A stretch of DNA of 64,000 nucleotides from Leifsonia sp. NPDC080035 (GTDB lineage Bacteria > Actinomycetota > Actinomycetes > Actinomycetales > Microbacteriaceae), in assembly GCF_040050925.1 (NCBI RefSeq), contig NZ_CP157390.1, positions 1,488,001 through 1,552,000 of the forward strand, read 5' to 3'. Positions within the stretch are counted from its first letter, which is position 1. Every line of letters begins with the position of its first letter. Both the position numbers and the translations under genes were made by a program. Below the pieces are notes generated by a model that saw only the letters and a list, made by a program, of their open reading frames with translations, was not told the origin of the DNA and ran no database searches. This document shows, piece after piece, positions 1-7,495 of this stretch.

Positions 1-611
1 GCGAGGACGACGAGCTCGTCTCGGCTCTGCTGGTCGAGGAGGACTCCGACCTGCTGCTCGTCTCGCGGAAGGGCATGTCCATCCGCTTCACGGCGAGCGA
101 TGAGGCGCTGCGCCCGATGGGGCGCTCCACCTCCGGCGTCATCGGAATGCACTTCCGCGGCGAGGACAAGCTGCTCGACGCGTCCGTCGTCTCGGACGAG
201 GGCTACGTGTTCGTGGTGACCGAGGGCGGTTACGCGAAGCGGACCTCCGCCGACCAGTACCGTCTGCAGAACCGCGGCGGACTCGGCATCAAGGTCGCCA
301 AGCTGAGCGATGACAGGGGAGACCTGGTGGGTGCTCTCATCGTCGAGGACGATGACGAGGTCCTTGTGGTTCTTGCCAGCGGCAAGGTGGTACGCTCTGC
401 CGTGGCCGAGGTACCCGCCAAGGGCCGCGACACCATGGGTGTCGTCTTTGCACGTTTCGCCGAGTCCGACAAGATCATCGCTCTGGCGAAGAACACCGAA
501 CGTAACCTCGATTCCCAGGGAACTGATGCAGAATCGGACGCCGAGACGGAGTCCGTTCCCGGCGAGAGCATGGGGGACGTCGGGAAGGAAGAAACCGTAG
601 ATGAGCAGTAG
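1..611 (+). CDS. gyrA: DNA gyrase subunit A, C-terminal part (5' truncated by window)
   Basis: This is the end of the gyrase A subunit, the DNA-cleaving and DNA-wrapping half of the type II topoisomerase that introduces negative supercoils. The reading frame is open from the left edge (first full codon at base 3). It shows the repeating blades of the GyrA C-terminal beta-pinwheel, for example GGYAKRTSADQYRLQNRGG and the later DTMGVVFARF blade. The last 30 or so residues are a low-complexity acidic tail ending in DEQ, as in many actinobacterial GyrA proteins. The stop codon overlaps the start of the downstream membrane-protein gene by 11 bases, implying co-transcription. The catalytic Tyr and the GyrA box lie outside the window. 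Confidence 0.95.
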   Translation, partial: EDDELVSALLVEEDSDLLLVSRKGMSIRFTASDEALRPMGRSTSGVIGMHFRGEDKLLDASVVSDEGYVFVVTEGGYAKRTSADQYRLQNRGGLGIKVAKLSDDRGDLVGALIVEDDDEVLVVLASGKVVRSAVAEVPAKGRDTMGVVFARFAESDKIIALAKNTERNLDSQGTDAESDAETESVPGESMGDVGKEETVDEQ

Positions 612-1014
612 CGTCGCCGAGAAACTCGCGAAGAAGTCGTCCCGACGGCCAGCATCCGCCAAGCAGGTGCGGCTGAAGCTCGTGTACATCGACTTCTGGT
701 CGACGGTGAAGCTGGCGTTCCTCGCCGGGATCTGCCTGGCGATCATCGCGATCGTCGGCACGTTCCTGATCTGGACGGTGCTCGACCGCACCGGCATCTT
801 CGATCAGCTGAACGGCCTCGTGAAGGACGTGGCGGGCGCCGGCGGGGGAGACCTCCGCTCGGTGCTGGGCCTCGGCCAGGTGATGGGCTTCTCGCTCATC
901 GTGGCGATCCTCGACATCGTGGTCGTCACCGCCCTCGGCGCCGTCTTCGCGCTGCTGTACAACCTTTCCGTGAAGATCACCGGCGGCCTGCTCGTCGGTT
1001 TCACCAACAACTGA
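601..1014 (+). CDS. DUF3566 family membrane protein
   Basis: A 137-residue protein with a basic N-terminus (about residues 5-30, rich in Lys and Arg) followed by two hydrophobic segments at roughly 37-62 and 98-125, separated by a Gly-rich loop. This is the layout of the DUF3566 family found directly after gyrA in many Actinobacteria (position of Rv0007 in Mycobacterium tuberculosis). Its biochemical role is unknown; the family is a membrane protein with cytoplasmic N-terminus by inference. The ATG at 601 overlaps the gyrA stop, so it is translationally coupled to gyrA. Confidence 0.88.
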   Translation: MSSSVAEKLAKKSSRRPASAKQVRLKLVYIDFWSTVKLAFLAGICLAIIAIVGTFLIWTVLDRTGIFDQLNGLVKDVAGAGGGDLRSVLGLGQVMGFSLIVAILDIVVVTALGAVFALLYNLSVKITGGLLVGFTNN

Positions 1015-1069
1015 ATCCGTCGATTCGCCAATTGTGGAGCAGATCAGGTAGGCTCTTATCTGCCCATTC

Positions 1070-1146
1070 GGGGATATAGCTCAGGCGGTTAGAGCGCTTC
1101 GCTGATAACGAAGAGGTCCGAGGTTCAAGTCCTCGTATCCCCACCA
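1070..1146 (+). tRNA. tRNA-Ile (GAT)
   Basis: A full cloverleaf is visible. The acceptor arms GGGGATA and TATCCCC pair, the anticodon loop carries GAT, the T arm contains GGTTCAAGTCC, and the CCA end is encoded (1144-1146). Position after gyrA and directly before tRNA-Ala is the conserved actinobacterial arrangement. Confidence 0.97.
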
Positions 1147-1157
1147 CTCCCTCTCAC

Positions 1158-1230
1158 GGGGCCTTAGCTCAGTTGGTAGAGCGCCTGCTTTGCAAGCAGG
1201 ATGTCAGGAGTTCGAATCTCCTAGGCTCCA
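1158..1230 (+). tRNA. tRNA-Ala (TGC)
   Basis: Acceptor arms GGGGCCT and AGGCTCC pair with a G3:U70 wobble, the identity element of alanine tRNA. The anticodon stem GCCTGC/GCAGGC holds TGC. The 3' CCA is not encoded (the genome reads CCC after the discriminator A). It lies 11 bases after tRNA-Ile and is probably co-transcribed with it. Confidence 0.97.
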
Positions 1231-1250
1231 CCCTTCTCCGCTCCAGCTCG

Positions 1251-1712
1251 TCACTCCGGCGCCACGATCGGCCGCTCCGGGAACGGGCTCGAGTAGGCGA
1301 TGCTCGTGGTCACACTGCCGAGCGTGCCGACGGATCCGCTGACCTCCTCCAGGTGGCCCATCGACGTTGCGACGACCTTGAGGATGAAGCAGTCGTCTCC
1401 CGTCACGTGGTGCGCCTCGACGACCTCCGGGGTCGCGGCGAGCAGGTCGTGCAGTGGGCCGTACTGGCTGCTCGGGTAGCGCAGACGCAGGAACGCCAGG
1501 ATGCCGTAGCCGAGGCGCTCCGGGTCGACGACTGCGCGGTAGCCGGTGATGACACCCGCGTCCTCGAGCCTGCGGACGCGCTCGGCGACGGCGCTGCTCG
1601 ACATGTGGACGGTTCTGGCGAGCTCTGCGACGGTGATGCGGCCGTCGCGCTGGAGCTCGGCCAGGACGGCTCTGTCGACAGCATCCGCTTCGAATGGAGG
1701 ATTCACGGCCAT
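1251..1712 (-). CDS. Lrp/AsnC family transcriptional regulator
   Basis: A 153-residue protein with the family's two-domain form. An N-terminal helix-turn-helix begins DAVDRAVLAELQRDGRITV and continues through VAERVRRLEDAGVITGY. A C-terminal RAM ligand-binding domain follows (about 65-150), with the DDCFILKV stretch. I chose the ATG at 1712 because it has a GGAAG Shine-Dalgarno about nine bases upstream and matches the usual Lrp length; the frame is open 26 codons further up. It is divergent from the rhodanese gene at 1805, which is a plausible target. Such proteins sense amino acids; the ligand cannot be read from the sequence. Confidence 0.9.
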   Translation of the reverse strand: MAVNPPFEADAVDRAVLAELQRDGRITVAELARTVHMSSSAVAERVRRLEDAGVITGYRAVVDPERLGYGILAFLRLRYPSSQYGPLHDLLAATPEVVEAHHVTGDDCFILKVVATSMGHLEEVSGSVGTLGSVTTSIAYSSPFPERPIVAPE

Positions 1713-1804
1713 GCGGTGATTCTTCCAGTGATTCGCCGGTGCGAGCCACCGAAGCCCGTCGATCGTCTGTTCCTCTCGCCGATCGACCACCCTAATCTCG
1801 TGTC

Positions 1805-2239
1805 ATGACCGAAACCGCTTCCTCCGCCGCCCGCCACTTCGCCGGCAAGCTCCGTTTCGAGACCGACCCGTCGGACGTGCAGGCGGCGCTCGAGGCCGGC
1901 GAGCGATTCGTGCTCGTCGACAACCGGGGTGAGGCGGCCTGGCGCCAGGGGAGGGCCTCCGGCGCCATCCACCTGCCGACCGCGGAGATCGCCGAGCGCG
2001 CCGCCCACAGCATCCCGGCGGGCGTGCCCGTCGTCGTCTACTGCTGGGGGCCGGGATGCAACGGCTCGACCAAGGCGGCGCTCGCCCTGAGCCTGCTGGG
2101 CTATGAGGTTCGCGAGATGATCGGAGGGTTCGAGTACTGGGCGCGTGAGGGACTCCCCGTCGAGGACGACAACGGACCGGTGAACCGGGCCTCCGATCCG
2201 CTCACCGCACCCGTCGATGCGGCGGCGTGCGCCTGCTGA
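1805..2239 (+). CDS. Rhodanese-like domain protein
   Basis: A 144-residue single-domain rhodanese. The active-site loop is CWGPGCNGST with the catalytic Cys first in the loop, preceded by VVVYCW as in sulfurtransferases. The N-terminal part carries the typical VDNRGEAAWRQGRASGAIHL motif. Members move sulfane sulfur or act as thiol-dependent carriers in the cytoplasm; the physiological substrate cannot be inferred. The protein ends in CAC, two extra cysteines close to the terminus, which is slightly unusual. It is divergent from the Lrp regulator gene and convergent with the DNA glycosylase gene, whose stop codon abuts its own (2239/2240). Confidence 0.9.
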   Translation: MTETASSAARHFAGKLRFETDPSDVQAALEAGERFVLVDNRGEAAWRQGRASGAIHLPTAEIAERAAHSIPAGVPVVVYCWGPGCNGSTKAALALSLLGYEVREMIGGFEYWAREGLPVEDDNGPVNRASDPLTAPVDAAACAC

Positions 2240-3103
2240 CTACTTGAGCAGCCGGGACAGCACCCGATCGGCGAGTGGCTTCCCGCCGGTCTGGCAGGTG
2301 GGGCAGTACTGAAGCGTCGAGTCGTGGAAGATCACCTGACGGATGGTGTCCCCGCAGACCGGGCACGGCTGGCCCGTGCGGCCGTGCACGCGCATCCCGG
2401 ACTTCTTCTCGCCCTTGAGCTCGGACGCGGCGAGGCCATCGGCGCGGGCGAGCGCGTCCCGGAGGGTGGACTCGAGCGAGGCGTAGAGGCGGTCGATCTC
2501 GTCGTCGGTCATCGCCGCCGGCTTGAACGGGGACATCTTCGCTACGTGCAGGATCTCGTCGGAGTACGCGTTGCCGATGCCGGCGATCAGGGACTGGTTG
2601 CGGAGCACACCCTTGATCTGGGCGCGACCTTGGCCCGCGAGGATGCCGGCGAAGACCTCGCGGGTGAACGCCGGGTCCAGCGGATCCGGGCCCAGCCGCG
2701 CGATGCCGGGCACCTCGGCGGGGTCGCGCACGATCGAGATGGCCAGGCTCTTCTTGGTCCCGGCCTCGGTGATGTCCAGTCCGGAGCCGTCGTCGAGCAC
2801 GAGCCGAGCCGCGAGCGGGCCCTTGCTCGGGCGGCCGGTCGGCGGGGGAGGAGCCCCCTCACGCCAGCGGATCCAGCCCGCCCGCGCGAGGTGGATGACG
2901 ATGTGGAGGTCGTCCGCAGCGATGTCGAGGAACTTGCCATGGCGGGAGACGCCGGAGATCGTCGTGCCGCGCAGCGCATCCGGGGACGGCTCGAACGTCT
3001 TGAGGGCGGAGAACGCGACGATGCTCAGACGATCGATGGTGCGCCCGGCCAATCGCCCGCCGAGGTCGGCGGCGAGAGCGGTGACTTCCGGAAGTTCGGG
3101 CAC
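2240..3103 (-). CDS. Fpg/Nei family DNA glycosylase (formamidopyrimidine-DNA glycosylase-like)
   Basis: A base-excision repair enzyme of 287 residues that removes oxidised bases and nicks the strand. Translation must start at the GTG at 3103, because this gives PELPEV at positions 2-7, supplying the catalytic N-terminal Pro2 and Glu3. The frame is open further upstream but the extra residues have no family likeness. HGKFLDI supplies the conserved Lys near residue 58. A C-terminal four-Cys zinc finger is present: CPVCG, then CPTCQ near the end. The sequence departs from canonical MutM after PELPEV, so the exact lesion specificity is uncertain. It is divergent from the Nudix gene at 3152, another oxidised-nucleotide enzyme family, which suggests a shared damage-control context. 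Confidence 0.9.
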   Translation of the reverse strand: MPELPEVTALAADLGGRLAGRTIDRLSIVAFSALKTFEPSPDALRGTTISGVSRHGKFLDIAADDLHIVIHLARAGWIRWREGAPPPPTGRPSKGPLAARLVLDDGSGLDITEAGTKKSLAISIVRDPAEVPGIARLGPDPLDPAFTREVFAGILAGQGRAQIKGVLRNQSLIAGIGNAYSDEILHVAKMSPFKPAAMTDDEIDRLYASLESTLRDALARADGLAASELKGEKKSGMRVHGRTGQPCPVCGDTIRQVIFHDSTLQYCPTCQTGGKPLADRVLSRLLK

Positions 3104-3151
3104 CACCCCATCCTGCCCCTCCCGTCCGACTTCGCGCAGTAGGGTGACGGA

Positions 3152-3568
3152 ATGGATATCAGGATCGCCGCCTACGGAGTGATCCTCGACGGCGATCGCA
3201 TGCTGCTCGCGCACTGGAACGAGGGCGGCCGATCCGGATGGACGCTGCCCGGCGGCGGAATCGATCCTGGCGAGGATCCCGTGGACGCCGTCGTCCGCGA
3301 GATCGCGGAGGAGACCGGCTACGCCGCCAGGGCGGACGAGCTGCTCGGCATCGACTCCAAGGTGATCCCCGCCGAGGCCCGCTTCGTGCCGGAGGCCGGC
3401 CCGCTGCATGCCCTGCGGATCGTGTACCGCGCAGCGGTGCTGGGCGGAACGCTCACGAACGAGCGAGACGGCTCCACCGACGAAGCGCGGTGGTTCCCGC
3501 TGTCCGCGCTGCCGAACCGGCGGGTGGAGCTGGTCGACATCGCGCTCGGGATGGCGGGGCTGGCCTAG
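3152..3568 (+). CDS. Nudix hydrolase
   Basis: A 138-residue Nudix-fold pyrophosphohydrolase. The Nudix box is intact: it begins GGGIDPGEDPVDAVV and ends REIAEETGY, giving the REXXEEXG metal-binding core. The N-terminal strand IRIAAYGVILDG is typical of small MutT-like or ADP-ribose-type enzymes. The substrate is not decidable from sequence. The gene is divergent from the Fpg/Nei glycosylase (48 bases between starts) and its stop overlaps that of the convergent PspC-like gene by four bases. Confidence 0.9.
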   Translation: MDIRIAAYGVILDGDRMLLAHWNEGGRSGWTLPGGGIDPGEDPVDAVVREIAEETGYAARADELLGIDSKVIPAEARFVPEAGPLHALRIVYRAAVLGGTLTNERDGSTDEARWFPLSALPNRRVELVDIALGMAGLA

Positions 3569-3765
3569 ACGGTCACCGGGCGCTCCCGTTCGGACGGGAT
3601 GATGATCCACATCGCCAGATAGGCGATGAACTGGGGACCGGGCAGCAGGCAGGAGATCAGGAAGAGCACGCGCACGGTCAGCGGCTGGATGCCGAAGCGA
3701 CGCGCGAGCGCGGCGCAGACGCCGCCGAGGATGCGGCCATCACGAGGACGTTCGAGGCTGTTCAT
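3565..3765 (-). CDS. PspC domain protein
   Basis: A 66-residue protein. The core is RILGGVCAALARRFGIQP followed by a hydrophobic segment (LTVRVLFLISCLLPGPQFIAYL), the complete PspC domain of envelope-stress proteins. I start at the ATG at 3765 (MNSLERPRDGR) because this puts the domain at the usual distance from the N-terminus; the open frame upstream lacks family similarity. It is a small membrane-associated protein, probably related to envelope integrity. No other Psp partner is seen nearby. Confidence 0.85.
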   Translation of the reverse strand: MNSLERPRDGRILGGVCAALARRFGIQPLTVRVLFLISCLLPGPQFIAYLAMWIIIPSERERPVTV

Positions 3766-3858
3766 GAGTCCAGCCTCGTGGAACGCCGCGACGAGCGGAA
3801 TCGGGGAAACCCCCGAAACGACCCGGAGGCCCACCCTCCGGGTCGGCGACGATCGTCG

Positions 3859-4413
3859 CTACTCGGCGGGCGGGGTGGTGGGCTCCTCGTCGGCGACCCA
3901 CAGCTCGTCGTCGGCGCGGAACGTCTGCCACACGGCATACAGCAGGCCGGCGGCGGCGATGACGCCGAGCCCGACGGCGATGACGGTTCCGGCGCCGGGG
4001 CCGGACTTCTGCTTGGCGACGGACGCCTTGCGCGTCAGCTCCTTGCCGGCCTTCTTGAAGTCTCCGGCGAAGGCGGCCGAGCGGGCGGCGCGCGCGTGGT
4101 CGACGACCGAAAGCGCGGTCCCGACGGCGGTCCCCACGGCCGGGATGACGTCTCCGACGAGGCGGTCGCGGGCGACACCCGCGTACTTGCCCGCGGTGTC
4201 GCGCGCCGTCTGGGCGGCGGGACGCACGTAGGAGTCGTAGCCTTCACGGACGCGCGGCGCGATCTCCTCCCGCGTGTAGTAGGCGGCCTGCTTGCGAGCC
4301 TCGGCGGCGAGGGCGTTCGCGTTGCTCAGCACTTCCTGCTGCTGCCCCCACAGGTCTTCGGCGTTACTGCGCAGTCGCTTCAGCTCCTTCTGGCGCTTCC
4401 GTGTCAGGCTCAT
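3859..4413 (-). CDS. Alpha-helical protein with one C-terminal membrane segment, unknown function
   Basis: A 183-residue protein beginning MSLTRKRQKELKRLRSNAE. It is predicted mostly helical and Ala/Lys/Arg-rich through residues 1-130, like an amphipathic coiled or apolipoprotein-like helix bundle. One transmembrane helix follows near 143-163 (TVIAVGLGVIAAAGLLYAVW) and then a short acidic tail. The ATG at 4413 has a GGAGG Shine-Dalgarno at the right distance. It is divergent from the cyclophilin gene, the position where mycobacteria have an unrelated-looking minus-strand membrane gene (Rv0008c). I do not recognise a family. Confidence 0.75.
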   Translation of the reverse strand: MSLTRKRQKELKRLRSNAEDLWGQQQEVLSNANALAAEARKQAAYYTREEIAPRVREGYDSYVRPAAQTARDTAGKYAGVARDRLVGDVIPAVGTAVGTALSVVDHARAARSAAFAGDFKKAGKELTRKASVAKQKSGPGAGTVIAVGLGVIAAAGLLYAVWQTFRADDELWVADEEPTTPPAE

Positions 4414-4539
4414 TCGGGACCTCCATTGCGTCGGAATAGCGAACTCCACTCCATCTTGCCACCGAAAGGGCTGAGGATGACCCGAGAGCCGGACAGACCC
4501 TCGGAGTTCCCTCTACCCCCCTGTGCAAGAATTGGTGCC

Positions 4540-5079
4540 ATGTCTAAGCACACCGCTGTCGCCACGCTCCACACTAACTACGGAGACATCAAGGTCAACC
4601 TCTTCGGCAACCACGCTCCGAAGACGGTCAGGAACTTCGTCGGCCTGGCGACCGGTGAGATCGAGTGGACGCACCCGGCCACGGGCGAGAAGACGAACGC
4701 GCACCTCTACGACGGCGTGATCTTCCACCGCATCATCCCCGGCTTCATGATCCAGGGCGGCGACCCGCTCGGCCAGGGCATCGGCGGACCGGGCTACCAG
4801 TTCGACGACGAGATCAACCCCGAGCTCGACTTCACCCAGCCGTACATGCTGGCCATGGCGAACGCCGGCATCCAGGGCGGCCGCGGCACGAACGGCTCGC
4901 AGTTCTTCATCACCGTCGGCCCGACCACCTGGCTGCAGGGCAAGCACACGATCTTCGGCGAGGTCGCGGACGACGCGTCGCGCAAGGTCGTCGACAAGCT
5001 CGCCGAGGTGCCGACGGACGCGCGCGACCGGCCGCTCGACGACGTGGTCATCGAGTCGGTCGAGATCGAGCAGGTCTGA
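4540..5079 (+). CDS. ppiA: Peptidyl-prolyl cis-trans isomerase, cyclophilin type
   Basis: A 179-residue cytoplasmic cyclophilin that speeds cis-trans isomerisation of proline bonds during folding. The active-site stretches FHRIIPGFMIQGGD and TNGSQFFIT are intact (catalytic Arg, Phe, Gln), followed by the HTIFGEV motif. There is no signal peptide. The ATG at 4540 begins MSKHTAVATLHTNYGDI; the open frame upstream is a shadow in noncoding sequence. The same gene occupies the same place in the Mycobacterium tuberculosis locus (Rv0009). The rhomboid protease gene follows in the same direction after 23 bases. Confidence 0.95.
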   Translation: MSKHTAVATLHTNYGDIKVNLFGNHAPKTVRNFVGLATGEIEWTHPATGEKTNAHLYDGVIFHRIIPGFMIQGGDPLGQGIGGPGYQFDDEINPELDFTQPYMLAMANAGIQGGRGTNGSQFFITVGPTTWLQGKHTIFGEVADDASRKVVDKLAEVPTDARDRPLDDVVIESVEIEQV

Positions 5080-5102
5080 GAGAGGGCGGGCGGAGAGGAA
5101 GG

Positions 5103-5963
5103 ATGTCTCAGCCCGTCGACGCACCACCGAGCGTCTGCTATCGCCACCCGGACAGGGTGAGCTATGTGCTGTGCCAGCGCTGCGGGCGCACCATCTGCGG
5201 TGAGTGCCAGACTCCGGCAGCCGTCGGTGTGGTCTGCCCGGAGTGCATGGCGCAGCAGCGCTCGACCGCTCCGCGCGCCGCGCGCCCGGCGTGGCTCAGC
5301 CGGTTCACCGGGCCCGGGGCGCCTGTCGTCACCTACGGCATCATCGCCGTGTGCGTGGTGGTGTTCATCCTGCAGAACCTGCCGTTCATCGGTGGGCAGG
5401 TCACCAATGCCCTGATCTACGCGGGCGCGTACTCGTACCCGACCGGGACACTGTCGCCGCTGATCGGGTTCGAACCGTGGCGGATGATCACCTCGATCTT
5501 CGCCCACGCCAACCTGATCCATCTGGCGCTGAACATGTACACGCTGTGGATCTTCGGTATCGCACTGGAACCGATGCTGGGCCGCCTGCGCTACTTCGGG
5601 CTGTTCCTCATCAGCGGGTTCGCCGGGTCCGTCGCCGTCCTTCTCATCACCCCGCTGAACCAGCCCGTCCTCGGCGCCTCCGGGGCGATCTTCGGGATGT
5701 TCGGCGCCTTCTTCATCATCCAGCGGAGGCTCGGCGGCAACGCGACGCAGATCCTGGTGCTCGTGGCGCTCAACCTGGCGATCGGGTTCATCCCGGGGTT
5801 CAACATCTCGTGGCAGGCGCACGTCGGAGGCTTCATCGGCGGCCTGCTCGTCGGCCTCATCTACGTCGAGACGCGCAGGCCCTCGCGGCGCCGGTGGCAG
5901 CTGCCGCTGATCATCGTGCTGTGCCTGCTGCTCCTCGCTGTCAGCCTGCTGCACTTCGTGTAA
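5103..5963 (+). CDS. Rhomboid family intramembrane serine protease with N-terminal zinc-ribbon
   Basis: A 286-residue protein. The first 50 residues form a small Cys/His zinc module (CYRHPDRVSYVLCQRCGR, then C-E-C and CPEC). Six hydrophobic segments of a rhomboid core follow, from about residue 75. The catalytic dyad is visible: the Ser in GASGAIFG and the His in AHVGGF. Rhomboids cleave membrane proteins within the bilayer. The zinc module upstream of the rhomboid fold recurs in actinobacterial rhomboids and may be regulatory. The ATG has a GGAAGG ribosome site. It probably forms a transcription unit with ppiA and ends at a DnaA-box-rich gap and terminator. Confidence 0.92.
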   Translation: MSQPVDAPPSVCYRHPDRVSYVLCQRCGRTICGECQTPAAVGVVCPECMAQQRSTAPRAARPAWLSRFTGPGAPVVTYGIIAVCVVVFILQNLPFIGGQVTNALIYAGAYSYPTGTLSPLIGFEPWRMITSIFAHANLIHLALNMYTLWIFGIALEPMLGRLRYFGLFLISGFAGSVAVLLITPLNQPVLGASGAIFGMFGAFFIIQRRLGGNATQILVLVALNLAIGFIPGFNISWQAHVGGFIGGLLVGLIYVETRRPSRRRWQLPLIIVLCLLLLAVSLLHFV

Positions 5964-5975
5964 TTCCCCACAATG

Positions 5976-6106
5976 CGTGGATAAGTTATCCACAGCCTTA
6001 TTAACAGTGGGGATAATTACACGGGTGTAACTCTCCACAGGCTTATTAACACTGGGGAGAACGGGCGTGGCTCCCTGGGGGACCTGTGGAACGATCCTGT
6101 GGATAA
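5976..6106. other. Cluster of DnaA boxes with an imperfect direct repeat
   Basis: Two perfect DnaA boxes (TTATCCACA) are present, one at 5986-5994 on the plus strand and one at 6098-6106 on the minus strand. Two single-mismatch copies lie on the minus strand at 5976-5984 and 6008-6016. The first pair forms a 17-base palindrome GTGGATAAGTTATCCAC. Two imperfect copies of a 27-base unit lie at 5989-6015 and 6034-6060. The segment is the A/T-richest noncoding patch in the first 17 kb. It does not encode anything visible. Confidence 0.75.
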
Positions 6107-6121
6107 GCGCTTCCGGACGCA

Positions 6122-6160
6122 GAAGAGCCCGGGTCGGCCGAAGCCGGACCCGGGCTCTTC
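6122..6160. terminator. Rho-independent-type terminator, probably bidirectional
   Basis: A perfect 14-bp stem, GAAGAGCCCGGGTC at 6122-6135 pairing with 6147-6160, closes an 11-base loop. It lies between the convergent rhomboid and crgA genes, so it likely ends transcription from both sides. There is no long T tract, as usual in high-GC actinobacteria. Confidence 0.85.
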
Positions 6161-6177
6161 GCGCAGCGGGAGGCGCG

Positions 6178-6438
6178 TCAGCGCCAGCGTGTGGTCATCA
6201 GGAAGCCGATGAAGGCGATGCCGAACCCGACGAGGATGTTCCACGCGCCGAGGGCGGGGATCGGGTACTGGTTCTGGCTGACGTAGAAGACGATGATCCA
6301 GACCAGTCCGAGCAGCATGAAGCCGAACATCACCGGCTTGAACCAGACGGGGTTCGGCGCTTCTTCTCCGGACGCGGCGGAGCTGCGCTCGGCGCGGACG
6401 GTGCGCTCGGGCTTGGTCTTCGACTTGCTGCGGGCCAT
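6178..6438 (-). CDS. crgA: Cell division protein CrgA
   Basis: An 86-residue two-helix membrane protein: basic N-terminus (MARSKSKTKPERTV), first helix around 34-52 (PVMFGFMLLGLVWIIVFYV), the family motif SQNQYPIPALGAWN, and second helix 67-81. CrgA is an actinobacterial divisome regulator that contacts FtsZ and septal peptidoglycan proteins and influences recruitment of penicillin-binding proteins. The length and motif match the family exactly. The ATG at 6438 is chosen because the frame upstream is shadow sequence. It sits at the conserved place near the pkn/pbp/rodA cluster. Confidence 0.95.
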   Translation of the reverse strand: MARSKSKTKPERTVRAERSSAASGEEAPNPVWFKPVMFGFMLLGLVWIIVFYVSQNQYPIPALGAWNILVGFGIAFIGFLMTTRWR

Positions 6439-6546
6439 AGCTGACAAGTGTAGCGGGACCGGTCTGAAGGTTCGCATCCCGCAGCCTCGCCGGTTCCCGG
6501 GAAACGCCAGGGTTATCGCTGAGGGTGTCGCCTTAGAATCTGTCAT

Positions 6547-7335
6547 ATGAGCGATCCGACGGAACCCGAGCTGCGCCGCCCGCGCGCGCGGTCGCGGCGC
6601 CGCCCGGCACGACGCGTGACGTTCCTCGGTGTCGTCGGCGAGCTCCTCATAACCGCGGGTGTGCTCGTCGGGCTGTTCCTCGGCTGGCAGGTGTGGTGGA
6701 ACAACATGGTCATGGCCGGCCAGCAGACCTCCGCGGCCGCAGAGCAGAGCCAGAAGTGGCTGGACGACGCGATGAAGGTGCCGAAGCCGGTGGAGACCTC
6801 TGCCAGCACCGCCGCGGTCGACCCGCCGGTGATGGCGCAGCCGGCCGACTACCAGGCGTTCGCGGTGATCTACATCCCGCGGCTCGGGGCGGACTGGAAG
6901 CGCACCATCCGTCAGACGGTTGACGTCGAGCAGGTGCTGAACAGCTACACGGCCGGGGTCGGCCACTACCCCGACACCCAGATGCCGGGACAGGTCGGCA
7001 ACTTCGCCGTCGCCGGGCACGACTCCGGATGGGGCAACACCTTCATCGACCTCTCGAAGCTGCACATCGGCGACAAGATCTACGTGCAGACCAAGGACGG
7101 CTGGTACACGTACGTGTTCCGGAACTTCGAGTTCGTGCAGCCGGCGGCCATCGAGGTGGTCGCGGCGGTGCCACGCCACCCCGATGTGCGGCCGGTGGAC
7201 CGCCTGATGACGATCACCACGTGCAACCCGCCCTTCCACGCCGGCGAGCGGCTGATCGCCTACAACGTGTTCGAGAGCTACGCCGCGCCGCAGAACGTGC
7301 CGGCCGCGCTCGCCTCCATCGTGAAGGCAGGCTGA
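6547..7335 (+). CDS. Class E sortase
   Basis: A 262-residue membrane-anchored transpeptidase. A basic N-terminus precedes one transmembrane helix at about 22-45, followed by an extracytoplasmic sortase beta-barrel. The catalytic residues are His in AVAGHDSGWGN, Cys in TITTCNPPF and Arg in GERLIAYN. Class E enzymes are typical of high-GC Gram-positives and attach surface proteins (LAXTG-type signals in Streptomyces chaplins). No LPXTG/LAXTG protein is visible next to it; a chaplin-like gene lies at the far right of the window. The next gene begins one base after its stop codon. Confidence 0.92.
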   Translation: MSDPTEPELRRPRARSRRRPARRVTFLGVVGELLITAGVLVGLFLGWQVWWNNMVMAGQQTSAAAEQSQKWLDDAMKVPKPVETSASTAAVDPPVMAQPADYQAFAVIYIPRLGADWKRTIRQTVDVEQVLNSYTAGVGHYPDTQMPGQVGNFAVAGHDSGWGNTFIDLSKLHIGDKIYVQTKDGWYTYVFRNFEFVQPAAIEVVAAVPRHPDVRPVDRLMTITTCNPPFHAGERLIAYNVFESYAAPQNVPAALASIVKAG

Positions 7336-7336
7336 G

Positions 7337-7495
7337 ATGTACGGAGCGTTGTGGCGCATCCTCCCCGGGCCGCTGTGGCTGCGCATCGTGCTCGTGCTCG
7401 TGCTGGTGGTCGCGGTGCTGTTCGCGCTGGTGACCTGGGTGTTCCCCTGGGTGGATTCGCTCTTGGGTCCACAGGAAGGTACCGTGGGCCCGTGA
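7337..7495 (+). CDS. Small single-span membrane protein
   Basis: A 52-residue ORF starting MYGALWRILPGPLWLRI, with one hydrophobic helix of about 22 residues and a short C-terminal tail. It starts one base after the sortase stop and its own stop overlaps the GTG start of pabA by four bases (GTGA), which strongly supports real, coupled translation. No function is known; small membrane proteins in this position recur between the sortase and pabA genes of related actinobacteria as far as I recall. Confidence 0.75.
   Translation: MYGALWRILPGPLWLRIVLVLVLVVAVLFALVTWVFPWVDSLLGPQEGTVGP

Noticed and set aside
1173..1808. A plus-strand frame starting inside tRNA-Ala
   Set aside because: It overlaps a tRNA and is antisense to the Lrp regulator.
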